A stretch of DNA of 64,000 bases from NCBI RefSeq assembly GCF_964033635.1, contig NZ_OZ035533.1, forward strand, positions 2,232,001 through 2,296,000. The letters run 5' to 3'. Below, piece after piece: positions 41,897 to 51,665 of the stretch. Both the position numbers and the translations under genes were made by a program. The stretch comes from Chitinophaga sp. MM2321 (GTDB lineage Bacteria; Bacteroidota; Bacteroidia; Chitinophagales; Chitinophagaceae). The notes under the pieces were generated by a model. It saw only the letters and a program-made list of their open reading frames with translations, made no database searches and was not told the DNA's origin. Each line of letters opens with the position of its first letter. The first letter of the stretch is position 1.

Positions 41897-42796
41897 TTAT
41901 TGGTCAGCAATTGTGGGAAGTGCAATCTCCCGGTAAAGGGCCTGGATCAGTCCATCTGCCAGCCCGATCTTCGGCACATATATTTCGGCGGCATCTGCCC
42001 AACGCATTACATTTACATAGATCTGCAGGGCCGGAACAATCACATCTGCGCGGTCTTCCCGCAGGTTGTACAGGTGAATGCGTTCTCCTACACTGAAATT
42101 GCTGAATTCTTTGTAATAGTCTTTCAACAGCTCCAGTGATAAAGGTTTGCCTTCTTTCCGTTTGGAGAGCGAGAATATTTTATTGATGTTACCACCTGAC
42201 CCGATGGCAATAACGGGTCCGATATTTTTTAACTGTACTTTCAGGAAATCTTTCATCTGTTGCCAGGCGGTATCCGGTACCTGTTGCTGCAACAGCCGGA
42301 TAGTACCGATGTTGAAAGATTCTTTAAAGATCAGCCGGGTACCGCTGAAAAGCGTTAGTTCCGTGCTGCCGCCGCCTACATCGATATAGAGGTAGGACTT
42401 GGTTTTATCCATGTGCTCCGCCACATGATTTTCGTAAATATAAGATGCTTCTTCCTGGCCGGAAATGATTTTGATGTCAACACCGGTTTGTGTTCTAACC
42501 TCCTGCAATAGCTGGTTACCATTTGCAGCATCGCGCATGGCGGAGGTGGCGCAGGCTTTCAGGTATTTTACTTCGTATACATCGAGCAGTAACTTATATG
42601 CCTTGATGGTATTAATAAGATGCTCCGCTTTTTTTTCGGAAATACTGTTATTGGTGAATACATCGAAACCCAGTCGCAACGGTACTCTCACCAGGTTTAC
42701 CTTGGTAAAGTCCATTTCACCAATGCTGTTGGGAGATGCTTCAGATATGAGCAGTCTTGCAGCATTCGAACCTATATCAATAGCAGCTAACTTCAT
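41897..42796 (-). CDS. Ppx/GppA-family phosphatase (exopolyphosphatase-like)
   Basis: A 299-residue actin-fold phosphatase with the phosphate-1 loop AAIDIGSNAARLLI, the catalytic Glu in KIISGQEEASYIYENH and the phosphate-2 loop YLYIDVGGGSTELTLF. The GSGGNINKI sequence is the adenosine-type loop. It lacks the C-terminal HD-like domain of E. coli Ppx (about 500 residues), so it is the short form. It would hydrolyse terminal phosphates from polyphosphate or pppGpp. It lies directly downstream of ppk on the same strand, which favours a polyphosphate role. Confidence 0.92.
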   Translation of the reverse strand: MKLAAIDIGSNAARLLISEASPNSIGEMDFTKVNLVRVPLRLGFDVFTNNSISEKKAEHLINTIKAYKLLLDVYEVKYLKACATSAMRDAANGNQLLQEVRTQTGVDIKIISGQEEASYIYENHVAEHMDKTKSYLYIDVGGGSTELTLFSGTRLIFKESFNIGTIRLLQQQVPDTAWQQMKDFLKVQLKNIGPVIAIGSGGNINKIFSLSKRKEGKPLSLELLKDYYKEFSNFSVGERIHLYNLREDRADVIVPALQIYVNVMRWADAAEIYVPKIGLADGLIQALYREIALPTIADQ

Positions 42797-42835
42797 CCGG
42801 GAGGTATGTTTGGTGAAAAGAGCAAAAGTAAAACA

Positions 42836-42918
42836 TTTAGGAATTTAATTATTTAGAGATTTAGTTATTTTGTTTTCCATCTGAAGCAAAATCTCCAAAT
42901 AATAAAATAATTAAATCC
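42836..42918. repeat. AT-rich imperfect palindrome between ppk and ppx
   Basis: GGAATTTAATTATTT near 42840 pairs with AAATAATTAAATCC-type sequence near 42905, with a second matched block (GAGATTT and AAATCTC) inside. Symmetry is interrupted by indels. It resembles a decayed member of the palindrome set but shares neither the class A nor the class B core. Confidence 0.6.
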
Positions 42919-42925
42919 TTACCTC

Positions 42926-45040
42926 TTATTGGTACTGCTTCTCATGTAAATATTTATAGATCTCCATCTGTGTTCTGATCTTTTTATCGCCTACTTTTTT
43001 GTATTCGTTTTTTTGTTCGTTGTCCAGTATGCGGGTTTTTACATTGCCGCTCAGCTGAATGTGCATGATGTCGATCAGTTCCCGACGTATAGCCGGGTCC
43101 GTTATAAGTGCCGCTGCTTCCACGCGGTGGTCGAGGTTACGCACCATCCAGTCGCAGGAGGCGATATATACCTTTTCCTGGCCGCCATGATGGAAAATGA
43201 ATACCCTGGCATGTTCCAGGTATTCGTCTACAATACTGACGGCTGTGATATTTTTCTTCCACTTTTTATTTTCCGTATAGGCGCAACAGATACCCCGGAT
43301 AACCATTTTTACATCTACACCTACTTTAGCGGCTTCATAGAGTTTGGCAATCAGCAGCGGGTCGGAGAGGGAGTTCATCTTCAGGATGATAACAGCCTTC
43401 TTTTTGTTTTTGGCATTTTTGATTTCCCGGTCTATCAGGCGGATAAAGGTATCACGCATATTCAGCGGGCTTACCGGTATTGTTTTGCATCCGATGAGGA
43501 TACCGGCATCATGCCGCGCACTTTGCAGGTAGGCAAAGACGCGGTTGATATCCGCTATGATGGCCCGGTTGGTGGTAAGCAGACAATGATCGCCGTATAC
43601 TCTGGCCGTTTTTTCGTTGAGGTTACCGGTGCTTACAAAGCCGCATTGCAGTGTTTTGGTGCCGATCCTTTTTTTGATCACGCATAGCTTTGCATGAATT
43701 TTCGTATTGGGAATACCCAACAATACTTTTACGCCTTCGTCTTCCAGTCGTGATTTCCAGTCGAGATTGGCTGCTTCATCAAAGCGGGCGCGTAGTTCCA
43801 GTACAACCGTTACCTGCTTGCCATTACGCGCGGCATTCACTAATGCGTTCACGATTTTGGAGTTACGGGCAAGTCTGTACGCAGTTATTTTGATAGAGGA
43901 TACATTCGGATCTATGGCGGCTTCCCTTAGCAGATCAATGATGGTATCAAAGGAATGATAAGGGAAATGCAGCATCACATCCTGTTGTTGGATAACATGC
44001 ATCACACTGGGTGCATTCAGGAACAGCGGATGGATAAATGTTTTGCGGTGTATATGCGGCGGAAAAATGGATTCCGGGAAATCCATGAAATCCTTGAAGT
44101 TGTGAATCCTTGAGCCAGGGATCAGGTTATCCTTACCGGATAGTCCTTGCCGGCGCATGAGGTATTCGAGCAGGAGCGGGTCTATATCTTTATCATATAC
44201 AAACCTTACAGCCTTGCCTTTGCGGCGGTCTTTCAACCCTTTTTCGATCTGGTGGATCAGGCTGTCGGAAATATCATTGTCTATATCCAGTTCTGCATCG
44301 CGTGTTACTTTGATAATGTGCGAGGAGAACTTATCGTATCCGAAATAGTAGAAGATGCTTGGCAAACAAAAGCGAACGAGATCTTCCAGTAAAATAATAT
44401 CGTGTTGTCCTTCTTTGGAAGGCATGATAATAAACCGGGGGAGTACGTTGGTCGGGATTTCAATGAGGGCGAATTTCTGTCGCACTGAATTATCCTGTCG
44501 TGCCAGTACCACCGCCAGGTAAATGGATCTGTCGCGGAGAATGGGGAAGTGCTGGATGCTTTCAATCATCAGCGGGATGATATTCGTCCGTACTTCTTCG
44601 TTAAAGTAGTTGAGTACAAATTTCTGTTGTTCCCGGTTCAGTTGTTTTTCTGTGCGCAGGAAGATGTGCTGGGCTTCCAGTTCGTTGAAGATATCTTTCC
44701 AGATGCGGTCAAACTCGCGCTGCTGGTCTATTACATTGACCTGGATCTCATCCAGTATTTTTCCCGGATTTTCTTCGAGATGCATTTTAGCGGATTTGCC
44801 AAAGGACATCATGCGTTTGAGGGTGGCTACCCTTACCCGGAAAAACTCGTCGAGGTTATTGGAAAAAATGGCCAGAAAACGGATGCGTTCCCGCAGCGGA
44901 ACAGAGGTATCTGCTGCTTCCTGTAGTACTCTTGCATTAAATGAAAGCCAGCTGATATCCCTGGCAATCATTTTTTTCTTCCCGGCGGGGACTTTTTTGC
45001 TGCTTATCTTTTTCTGCGGAACTGTTGCTGTTACTGTCAT
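42926..45040 (-). CDS. ppk1: Polyphosphate kinase 1
   Basis: A 704-residue PPK1 that reversibly polymerises ATP gamma-phosphate into polyphosphate. The N domain begins RDISWLSFNARVLQEA; head and C1/C2 domains follow with ITAYRLARNSKIVNALVNAARNGKQVTVVLELRARFDEAANLDW. The autophosphorylated His lies in NTKIHAKLCVI, and GFVSTGNLNE and RGICC are conserved further on. The ATG at 45040 is preferred because a purine-rich GGAGAGAA lies about 12 bases upstream; the ATG at 45073 would add 11 residues. The gene is followed by ppx on the same strand. Confidence 0.96.
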   Translation of the reverse strand: MTVTATVPQKKISSKKVPAGKKKMIARDISWLSFNARVLQEAADTSVPLRERIRFLAIFSNNLDEFFRVRVATLKRMMSFGKSAKMHLEENPGKILDEIQVNVIDQQREFDRIWKDIFNELEAQHIFLRTEKQLNREQQKFVLNYFNEEVRTNIIPLMIESIQHFPILRDRSIYLAVVLARQDNSVRQKFALIEIPTNVLPRFIIMPSKEGQHDIILLEDLVRFCLPSIFYYFGYDKFSSHIIKVTRDAELDIDNDISDSLIHQIEKGLKDRRKGKAVRFVYDKDIDPLLLEYLMRRQGLSGKDNLIPGSRIHNFKDFMDFPESIFPPHIHRKTFIHPLFLNAPSVMHVIQQQDVMLHFPYHSFDTIIDLLREAAIDPNVSSIKITAYRLARNSKIVNALVNAARNGKQVTVVLELRARFDEAANLDWKSRLEDEGVKVLLGIPNTKIHAKLCVIKKRIGTKTLQCGFVSTGNLNEKTARVYGDHCLLTTNRAIIADINRVFAYLQSARHDAGILIGCKTIPVSPLNMRDTFIRLIDREIKNAKNKKKAVIILKMNSLSDPLLIAKLYEAAKVGVDVKMVIRGICCAYTENKKWKKNITAVSIVDEYLEHARVFIFHHGGQEKVYIASCDWMVRNLDHRVEAAALITDPAIRRELIDIMHIQLSGNVKTRILDNEQKNEYKKVGDKKIRTQMEIYKYLHEKQYQ

Positions 45041-45199
45041 AATATCAAGATTCTCTCCAATCGGCAAACGCATACAAACTTATTTACATTCGAAAATTCA
45101 CATCATACAAACTACGATGATAACGGATTTAGGTTAACCGGCCGTATTAAATTAAAGTTAAGAAAAATGAGGGGAGAATGATCAGGTGTCACCTCCGCA

Positions 45200-46210
45200 T
45201 CAGGGTTGCACTTTTCGTTGCTTGTTATAAATGGGGAGAGCTATCAGGCTGAGGAAGCCAAGGAAGATCACGAGCAGGGTTTGTGCCAGCCATATGATCC
45301 AGCCGAAGGCAAAACCGATGGCGTAAGGAATATGATATAGTTCCAGTGTTTTCTCTACCAGTGGCTGATAAGCGCCGATACCGCCAGGCATAACGATCAT
45401 GCCTACACTACCGATCATCAGTACAGCCAATGCGGCACTGATACCCAGGTGGCTGGTTTCTGCGAGGCAGAAGAAGCCCATATATACCTGTGACAGGTAG
45501 CAGATCCAGATGAGCATGGACTGCACAATGAACCAGCCTTTATTTTTCATTTTGCCGATAGACAAAATGCCTTCTATTACACCCCTGGCGAGCGCCTTGA
45601 TGGTGATGGCTACTTTGGACCGGGCAAAGAGGCGCAGCAGCCATAACAAAAGGAGAATGACCAATATGCCTATTGCTACTATGATCAGCAGTTGTGTGAT
45701 GTTGGCTTGTGCTATTTTGTGCTGGATAGGTGTGAGAATGGCGTTATTGACATAGGCGCCGAGGATATCGAACTGGGAAAATACGGTAATGAACAGGAGC
45801 AGTACCAGGCAAAGGAGGTCTACAGCCCGTTCGGCGATCATGGTGCCTACCAGTTTATCAGCAGGTACCTTTTCATACCGCGCCAGTATGCCGCAGCGGG
45901 TTACTTCGCCGAGGCGGGGTACGCCCAGGTTGACAAGATAGCCGACCATAACGGCAAAAAAGGTATTTAAAGTAGAGGGGTGGTAGCCCAAAGGTTTCAT
46001 GAGTTGTTTCCAGCGAACGGCGCGCAGCCAGTGACTGGCTATACCAAGAACGATGGCGGGAATTACCAGCCAGTAGTTGGCCCTGTGCAAAGCATCGTTG
46101 ATCTGTCCCCAGAGTTCAGGCGTGATATTGCGGGTAAACAGCCATATCAGCAGGACTCCTATGCCGAAAAAGCAAATAAACTTAATGACGTTTTTAAGCA
46201 TTTTGGGCAT
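45200..46210 (-). CDS. Lysylphosphatidylglycerol synthase-like membrane protein (UPF0104 flippase domain)
   Basis: A 336-residue integral membrane protein with about eight helices, matching the transmembrane domain of MprF and the YbhN/UPF0104 family: ASHWLRAVRWKQLMKPLGY, MVGYLVNLGVPRLGEVTRCGILARYEKVPADKLVGTMIAERAVDLL and MPGGIGAYQPLVEKTL. The cytosolic synthase domain of MprF is absent, so it is more likely a lipid flippase-like or uncharacterised membrane protein. It follows panD by 42 bp on the same strand. Confidence 0.88.
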   Translation of the reverse strand: MPKMLKNVIKFICFFGIGVLLIWLFTRNITPELWGQINDALHRANYWLVIPAIVLGIASHWLRAVRWKQLMKPLGYHPSTLNTFFAVMVGYLVNLGVPRLGEVTRCGILARYEKVPADKLVGTMIAERAVDLLCLVLLLFITVFSQFDILGAYVNNAILTPIQHKIAQANITQLLIIVAIGILVILLLLWLLRLFARSKVAITIKALARGVIEGILSIGKMKNKGWFIVQSMLIWICYLSQVYMGFFCLAETSHLGISAALAVLMIGSVGMIVMPGGIGAYQPLVEKTLELYHIPYAIGFAFGWIIWLAQTLLVIFLGFLSLIALPIYNKQRKVQP

Positions 46211-46252
46211 ACTCCAAAGTTGTTTTTAGGGCGTTAGAATGGTAATATGGGC

Positions 46253-46597
46253 TTACAGTTTATTTCCTTCTTTCGGAAATATGGCAACAGGCGTATATTT
46301 CTTAGCTTCTTCAAAATCCATGGTGGCATAGGACATAATGATCACCACGTCGCCGGGGGCAACGAGACGGGCGGCGGGACCATTCATACAGATTACACCG
46401 GAACCTGCTTTGCCTCTGATGACATAGGTTTCCAGTCTTTCTCCGTTATTAACGTTTACTACCTGTACTTTTTCGTACTCAATCAGACCAGCGGCATTCA
46501 TCAGATCTTCATCAATCGTAATGCTTCCAACGTATTGAAGGTTGGCTTCCGTAACTACCGCGCGGTGGATCTTACACTTTAATATTTCAATTTGCAT
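46253..46597 (-). CDS. panD: Aspartate 1-decarboxylase
   Basis: A 114-residue pyruvoyl enzyme precursor that makes beta-alanine from aspartate. Self-cleavage is expected between Gly24 and Ser25 (QYVGSITID), the Ser becoming the pyruvoyl group. [11 protein letters not shown] upstream and [28 protein letters not shown] downstream are conserved, with [10 protein letters not shown] near the end. It lies 137 bp downstream of panC on the same strand, and together they supply both halves of the pantothenate condensation. Confidence 0.97.
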   Translation of the reverse strand: MQIEILKCKIHRAVVTEANLQYVGSITIDEDLMNAAGLIEYEKVQVVNVNNGERLETYVIRGKAGSGVICMNGPAARLVAPGDVVIIMSYATMDFEEAKKYTPVAIFPKEGNKL

Positions 46598-46734
46598 AAT
46601 TGTTTCTGGCTATTTGCTGGAAAAGAGCGTCCGCAAAGCTAGGGAAAAAAAATAATTTAACGTGCAAAGTGAGGTAAGAAGGCAGTGGTAGGAAGATTTC
46701 GGGTCATGTAAATCCTGCTGCCACTGTCTGCGGA

Positions 46735-47598
46735 TTATAGCGATCCCTGCAATACCATGTTATCAATCAGTCTTACGCCATCGAGCCAGGCAGCAATAGC
46801 GGCTACCACTGTATGGTTGCCGGGCGGCTGGTCTATATGGTGGAGGTTGTCCCCCTCCAGCGTGAGGATGTCCACGTATTCGGGCTCAAAACCTTGTTTT
46901 TTGAGGTTTTCGAAGGCTTCGTGTGCGCCTTCCAGGAAATAGAGTCCTTTGCCAAAGTCGTGTTTCAGTTTCTCCAGCGCCTGGTAAATGGCCACTGCTT
47001 TTTTGCGGGCGATGGGGGAAAGGCGTTCATTACGGCTGCTCATGGCAAGTCCGGAGGATTCTCTTTCGGTGGGACATATAACTAATTTTACCGTAGAATT
47101 TATAATTATAAGGAGCTTACGTATTATTAAACATTGTTGTAGATCCTTTTGTCCCATGAAAAGCTTGTGAGGCTGAACAATATCAAGTAATTTGTGAACT
47201 ATCCGGCCTACCCCCTGGAAGTGGCCTTGTCGGAATTTACCTTCGAGGATGGTTTCCAGGTTGCCGAAATCATAGTTTTTACCAATAGTCAAACCTTCAG
47301 GATACATTTCCTCAACAGATGGCAGGAAAAGAATATCTGTTGATGCATCGTTTAGTTTTTTAATATCCTCTTCAATTGTAATGGGATATTTTTCAAAATC
47401 TTTCGGATCATTGAATTGCGTAGGATTTACGAAGATGCTGCAAACAACCACATCATTTTCTTTTTTTGCAGCCTGAATAAGTGACAGATGACCATTGTGC
47501 AATGCTCCCATAGTGGGCACAAAACCAATGCTTTTGTTGCTTTTTCTTACCAGATCCAGGTGCTTCTTCAGGTCACTGCTGCGCTTAAATAGATACAT
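46735..47598 (-). CDS. panC: Pantothenate synthetase
   Basis: A 287-residue ATP-dependent ligase joining pantoate and beta-alanine. The HIGH-type motif is in GFVPTMGALHNGHLSLI, followed by VVCSIFVNPTQFNDPKDFEKYP, FMGQKDLQQCLIIRKL and the KMSKS-equivalent RESSGLAMSSRNERLS. The gene is divergent from a GT5-like gene and upstream of panD, so panC-panD and perhaps the following genes form a minus-strand operon. Confidence 0.97.
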   Translation of the reverse strand: MYLFKRSSDLKKHLDLVRKSNKSIGFVPTMGALHNGHLSLIQAAKKENDVVVCSIFVNPTQFNDPKDFEKYPITIEEDIKKLNDASTDILFLPSVEEMYPEGLTIGKNYDFGNLETILEGKFRQGHFQGVGRIVHKLLDIVQPHKLFMGQKDLQQCLIIRKLLIIINSTVKLVICPTERESSGLAMSSRNERLSPIARKKAVAIYQALEKLKHDFGKGLYFLEGAHEAFENLKKQGFEPEYVDILTLEGDNLHHIDQPPGNHTVVAAIAAWLDGVRLIDNMVLQGSL

Positions 47599-47659
47599 AA
47601 AACATTGCTTAAAAGGATGTTAAAACTGACAGATTGGCCAATATTCCGTAAAAAATCCG

Positions 47660-47667
47660 TAATTTTG
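47660..47667 (+). promoter_or_regulatory. -7 promoter box TAATTTTG for the GT5-like gene
   Basis: An exact TAnnTTTG match with ATTG at 47633-47636 (23-bp spacer), 41 bp before the ATG at 47709, in the spacer shared with panC. Confidence 0.5.
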
Positions 47668-47708
47668 CAAGCCAAATTAAAAATTACTGCATTAATAATC
47701 AGCGTTAA

Positions 47709-48527
47709 ATGTCCACAAAGAAAAGAATTCTTTTTATTGCCCAGGAGATGTCGCCGTATCTGGAATTGAGTGATTACGCGGCGATGGTCAATAAAATGGC
47801 AATTAAGTCCAATGAGGCGGGCCTGGAAGTGAGAGTGATCATGCCTAGATTTGGAATTATTAATGAGAGAAGACACCGCTTGCATGAGGTGGTAAGACTG
47901 TCGGGTATCAACATTGTGATAGACGGGGATGACTATCCGCTTATCATCAAGGTGGCCTCTCTTCCGAATGCCCGTTTGCAGGTGTATTTCCTGGATAATG
48001 AGGATTATTTCAAGCGTAAAACTGTTTTTGCCGACGAAAACGAAGAGTTTTTCGACGATAATGCAGCCCGCGCGGTATTCTTCTGTAAGGGAGCCCTGGA
48101 GACGGTGAAAAAATTTGGATGGCCTCCGGACATCATTCATTGCAGCGGATGGATGACTTCTTTGATCCCCATGTATCTGAAAACCGCCTATAAAAAAGAA
48201 CCGGTTTTTGCCAATTCAAAGATTGTATATTCTTTATCTCCCAATTCCTTCAAGGAAAAGCTGGGTGCTTCTTTTGTTAAAAAAGCCACTATCAGCAACC
48301 AGATCAAGGAAAAAGATATTGAACTTTACAAGGAAGGTACCAATACAGCCCTCAACAGGGGAGCCGGTAAATACGCGGATGCGGTAATACTGGCAGGAGA
48401 CAAGGTGGAGAAAAAAGTAGTAGATGAGTTAAAGGCCGAAAAAGGCAAGATCATCTTACCTTACAAGAAAGAAAATGATGATCTTGGTGATTACCTGGCG
48501 TTGTATAATCAATTGCTGGGCAAATAA
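47709..48527 (+). CDS. Glycogen/starch synthase-like N-terminal domain protein (degenerate GT5)
   Basis: A 272-residue protein matching only the N-terminal Rossmann domain of GT5 glycogen synthases (KKRILFIAQEMSPY, VRVIMPRFGIINERRHRLHEVVRL, YFLDNEDYFKRKTVF, DNAARAVFFCKGALE, WPPDIIHCSGWMTSLIPMYL). The ADP-glucose-binding K-x-G-G-L loop that should follow SPY is replaced by LELSDYAAM (residues 18-26), and the whole C-terminal catalytic domain is absent (full-length enzymes are near 480). Synthase activity is therefore unlikely. Similar short proteins next to panC occur in other Bacteroidota as far as I recall. Its role is unknown. Confidence 0.83.
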   Translation: MSTKKRILFIAQEMSPYLELSDYAAMVNKMAIKSNEAGLEVRVIMPRFGIINERRHRLHEVVRLSGINIVIDGDDYPLIIKVASLPNARLQVYFLDNEDYFKRKTVFADENEEFFDDNAARAVFFCKGALETVKKFGWPPDIIHCSGWMTSLIPMYLKTAYKKEPVFANSKIVYSLSPNSFKEKLGASFVKKATISNQIKEKDIELYKEGTNTALNRGAGKYADAVILAGDKVEKKVVDELKAEKGKIILPYKKENDDLGDYLALYNQLLGK

Positions 48528-48577
48528 TTACTTCAGAGAATTTTCGCCAACTTCATAAATAACTAACAACATATCGC

Positions 48578-49936
48578 GTGAAGATTAATTTCAGGAACCT
48601 TAGCTTTGTAGCCGCTTTTTTTACCCTGCTGTATGGATCATCCGGTTGTAATGAGTCTACCATTCTTGGTACAGGACTGATACCCCCGGGGGATTTTGTT
48701 AATGCAAAGGATACTACTATCAATAACATCATTGCACATAATATCCTGCAATATGATTCATCTGTAGTAAACGGGTATACCTACTACAAAAAAATACTCG
48801 GCTCTATCACAACGGATCCTGTTGTTGGTAAAACACATGCTTTCGTATACACACAGGTGAGCTTACCCAGCGGCGCCTTTACTTTTGCAGGAACCGGTCA
48901 GACACTGGATTCCGTGGTACTGTCACTCAGCTACCTCGGATATAGCGGTGATTCTACCACACCCCAGACGTTCCGGGTATACCGCATGTCAGATCCTGCT
49001 TTCAGAATCGATTCCAACTATGCATATAACAAACCTTTACTGTATAACCAGTCAGACTTACTGGGTACCGCTACGGTAACACCGCTGGCAGTACGCGATT
49101 CTGTAAATGTTTATGGTACCATGGAAACCGCGCAGCTGCGGATCAAACTGAGCAGTCTTTTTGGTAACGAACTGCTGCAACAGAAATCAGACGGTTCTTT
49201 TACCAATGATTCTACTTTCCGTGCCTACCTGAAAGGTTTTGCCATTGTACCGGATACGATGCTGGGTACTAACAGGAACATGTTTTACCTGGATCTGAAC
49301 AATACCAACACCAAGCTCACCGTGTTTTACAAGAATAGCACGGATGATTCCCTGCGTGCGACTTTTGCATTCAACCAGTATGCCAGTGCGCACTCCAATT
49401 ATTTTGTGCGTAACTACAACGGTTCCGAAGCTGCCAGGTATATCAACACCAGTAACCCATTGGGCGATAGTATCCTGTTCCTGCAAACCAATCCGGGGCT
49501 ATATACCAAACTGACGATTCCGGGTCTGGAATCGTTCCCTAATTCGGTTATTAACAGAGCTGAGCTGGTGATCACACAAATTACTACCGGGCCAACCGAT
49601 ATGAATAATATTTTTACTGAGCCAGGAAGCTTAACTTTGAGTCAGTATGTTACCGGAGACTCCACCAAACTCCCCATTGATTATACTTCAGGCGGCGCCG
49701 AATACTTTGGAGGTACCAAAAAGGTTGTCACTAATTTCGGAGGTGTGCAGGTTGCACAGTACACTTTCAATGTTGGCCGCTATCTGCAGATGCTCCTGAA
49801 AAAGGTAGAAACCAACAATGGCTTCAGGCTGCAGGGTTACTCTCCCTTTATCATGGATGTAAACCGTGTTAAAGTGGGAGGAGGAAATCTCTCACAGTAC
49901 AATATGAAACTGAGAATTATTTATACCAAACCATAA
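48578..49936 (+). CDS. DUF4270 lipoprotein
   Basis: A 452-residue lipoprotein: the signal MKINFRNLSFVAAFFTLLYGSSGC has a lipobox-like SSGC, followed by NESTILGTGLIPPGDFVNAKDT. The body is beta-rich and matches the Bacteroidota DUF4270 family, with IIAHNILQYDSSVVNG, TGQTLDSVVLSLSYLGYSGDS and SVINRAELVITQ. GTG at 48578 is the start codon. It follows the GT5-like gene by 50 bp and precedes metK by 21 bp on the same strand. No function is known for the family. Confidence 0.85.
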   Translation: MKINFRNLSFVAAFFTLLYGSSGCNESTILGTGLIPPGDFVNAKDTTINNIIAHNILQYDSSVVNGYTYYKKILGSITTDPVVGKTHAFVYTQVSLPSGAFTFAGTGQTLDSVVLSLSYLGYSGDSTTPQTFRVYRMSDPAFRIDSNYAYNKPLLYNQSDLLGTATVTPLAVRDSVNVYGTMETAQLRIKLSSLFGNELLQQKSDGSFTNDSTFRAYLKGFAIVPDTMLGTNRNMFYLDLNNTNTKLTVFYKNSTDDSLRATFAFNQYASAHSNYFVRNYNGSEAARYINTSNPLGDSILFLQTNPGLYTKLTIPGLESFPNSVINRAELVITQITTGPTDMNNIFTEPGSLTLSQYVTGDSTKLPIDYTSGGAEYFGGTKKVVTNFGGVQVAQYTFNVGRYLQMLLKKVETNNGFRLQGYSPFIMDVNRVKVGGGNLSQYNMKLRIIYTKP

Positions 49937-49957
49937 AACTGCTAATTCAAGACTTTT

Positions 49958-51214
49958 ATGCCTTACTTATTTACATCTGAATCTGTTTCAGAAGGACATC
50001 CCGATAAAGTTGCAGATCAGATCTCTGACGCCCTGATAGATCATTTTCTGGCATATGATGCAAAATCTAAAGTAGCTTGTGAAACGTTGGTAACTACCGG
50101 TCAGGTTGTACTGGCAGGGGAGGTGAAGTCGGATGCTTACCTGGATGTGCAGGAAATTGCCCGTGAGGTGATCCGCAAGATTGGATATACCAAGAGCGAA
50201 TACATGTTTGAAGCTAATTCCTGCGGTATCCTTTCCGCTATTCACGAACAATCTCCTGATATCAACCAGGGTGTTGACCGCAAGTCTCCTGAAGAACAGG
50301 GTGCAGGTGACCAGGGTATGATGTTTGGTTATGCTACCCGTGAAACAGACAACTATATGCCGCTGGCACTGGACCTGGCGCATAAACTGTTGCTGGAGCT
50401 GGCAGTACTCCGCCGGGAGAATAATGAAATCAAGTACCTGCGTCCAGATGCTAAATCCCAGGTTACTATTGAATATTCTGATGATAATAAACCGGTAAGA
50501 ATCGATACTATCGTTATCTCTACCCAGCATGATGATTTTGACGAGGATGAAAAGATGCTGGCGAAGATCAAGGATGATATGATCAAGATCCTGATCCCGC
50601 GTGTGAAAGCACAGCTGAAACCGGAATTACAGGAATTGTTTAATGGATATGACATCAATCACCATATCAATCCAACCGGCAAGTTTGTAATTGGTGGTCC
50701 TCATGGTGATACCGGCTTAACCGGCCGTAAAATCATTGTGGATACCTACGGTGGTAAAGGTGCACACGGTGGTGGTGCATTCTCTGGTAAAGATCCTTCC
50801 AAAGTAGACCGCTCTGCGGCTTACGCAACCCGTCATATCGCTAAAAACCTGGTAGCTGCTGGTGTTTGCGATGAAATACTGGTACAGGTATCTTATGCTA
50901 TCGGTGTGGCAAAACCATGTGGTATTTATGTAAATACTTATGGTACATCCAAAGTAAAACTGAATGATGGTGAGATTGCGAAGAAAATAGAAGAGATCTT
51001 TGATCTGCGTCCTTACGCTATTGAGCAAAGACTGAAACTGCGCAATCCTATTTATAGTGATACCGCCGCTTATGGCCACATGGGTCGTGAACCGAAAATC
51101 GTTACCAAGGTATTTAACAAAGGAAAGAAACACGAGAAAAGTGTAGAAGTGGAATTGTTTACCTGGGAAAAACTGGATTACGTAGACAAAGTGAAAGCAG
51201 TATTCGGGTTATAA
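49958..51214 (+). CDS. metK: S-adenosylmethionine synthetase
   Basis: A 418-residue MAT enzyme making SAM from methionine and ATP. Landmarks are [20 protein letters not shown], the hexapeptide-type [38 protein letters not shown] (P-loop-like glycine-rich segment) and [27 protein letters not shown]. The slightly long length (E. coli 384) is due to an insertion near [17 protein letters not shown] strong terminator hairpin follows at 51234-51267. Confidence 0.97.
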   Translation: MPYLFTSESVSEGHPDKVADQISDALIDHFLAYDAKSKVACETLVTTGQVVLAGEVKSDAYLDVQEIAREVIRKIGYTKSEYMFEANSCGILSAIHEQSPDINQGVDRKSPEEQGAGDQGMMFGYATRETDNYMPLALDLAHKLLLELAVLRRENNEIKYLRPDAKSQVTIEYSDDNKPVRIDTIVISTQHDDFDEDEKMLAKIKDDMIKILIPRVKAQLKPELQELFNGYDINHHINPTGKFVIGGPHGDTGLTGRKIIVDTYGGKGAHGGGAFSGKDPSKVDRSAAYATRHIAKNLVAAGVCDEILVQVSYAIGVAKPCGIYVNTYGTSKVKLNDGEIAKKIEEIFDLRPYAIEQRLKLRNPIYSDTAAYGHMGREPKIVTKVFNKGKKHEKSVEVELFTWEKLDYVDKVKAVFGL

Positions 51215-51233
51215 ACTACCCTGCATCATATTT

Positions 51234-51267
51234 AAAAAGCCGGCTCATATTTTTGAGCCGGCTTTTT
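51234..51267 (+). terminator. Intrinsic terminator of metK
   Basis: The 14-bp arms AAAAAGCCGGCTCA and TGAGCCGGCTTTTT with a 6-nt loop, 20 bp past the stop codon, end in a T-run. Confidence 0.9.
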
Positions 51268-51665
51268 AATATCCAAAGGTTATCTTAGTAAGAATTATCA
51301 ACCGAATTTTTTTTTAAATTTTTTTAAAAAAAACATGAAAAAAGTTATGTATTATGAAATTTAATGCAGTATATTTATTTAGCATATGGGCGATCTGCTT
51401 GTGTTTCAGAGCCAATAAGGCAAAGAGCTTTCGTTAATCTCATTTAAATCTGCTAATCAGCACGTTCTGTTTTCAGCTGCCAGGTTATAATCAGAAAAGA
51501 CACTTTGAAAAAGGAAAACAATGGGTTGTTACAATGTTGTTTTCTATTTTAATTTTTAGATATTCGCAAACAGAAACCATGTCGTGTCCATATCCGATAA
51601 TATCTTATGAGTACTTTTTAGTGTTTGTAAGCATTGAATTTAAACCATATAACTTTAGAAAAACC
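51268..51665. other. AT-rich gap upstream of the beta-helix gene
   Basis: About 400 bp with a long A/T tract near 51305-51335 and the promoter at 51625-51658. An upstream in-frame extension of the next gene from 51534 is not conserved in character. No RNA gene or palindrome was recognised. Confidence 0.4.
51625..51658 (+). promoter_or_regulatory. Promoter of the beta-helix lipoprotein gene
   Basis: TTTG at 51625-51628, a 22-bp spacer and TAACTTTA at 51651-51658 (one mismatch to TAnnTTTG). It ends seven bases before the ATG at 51666, so the leader would be only a few nucleotides. This argues against the upstream start at 51534. Confidence 0.55.

Noticed and set aside
51534..51665. Longer N-terminus of the beta-helix protein from 51534
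   Set aside because: The extra residues precede a clean lipoprotein signal peptide and lie upstream of the predicted transcription start.
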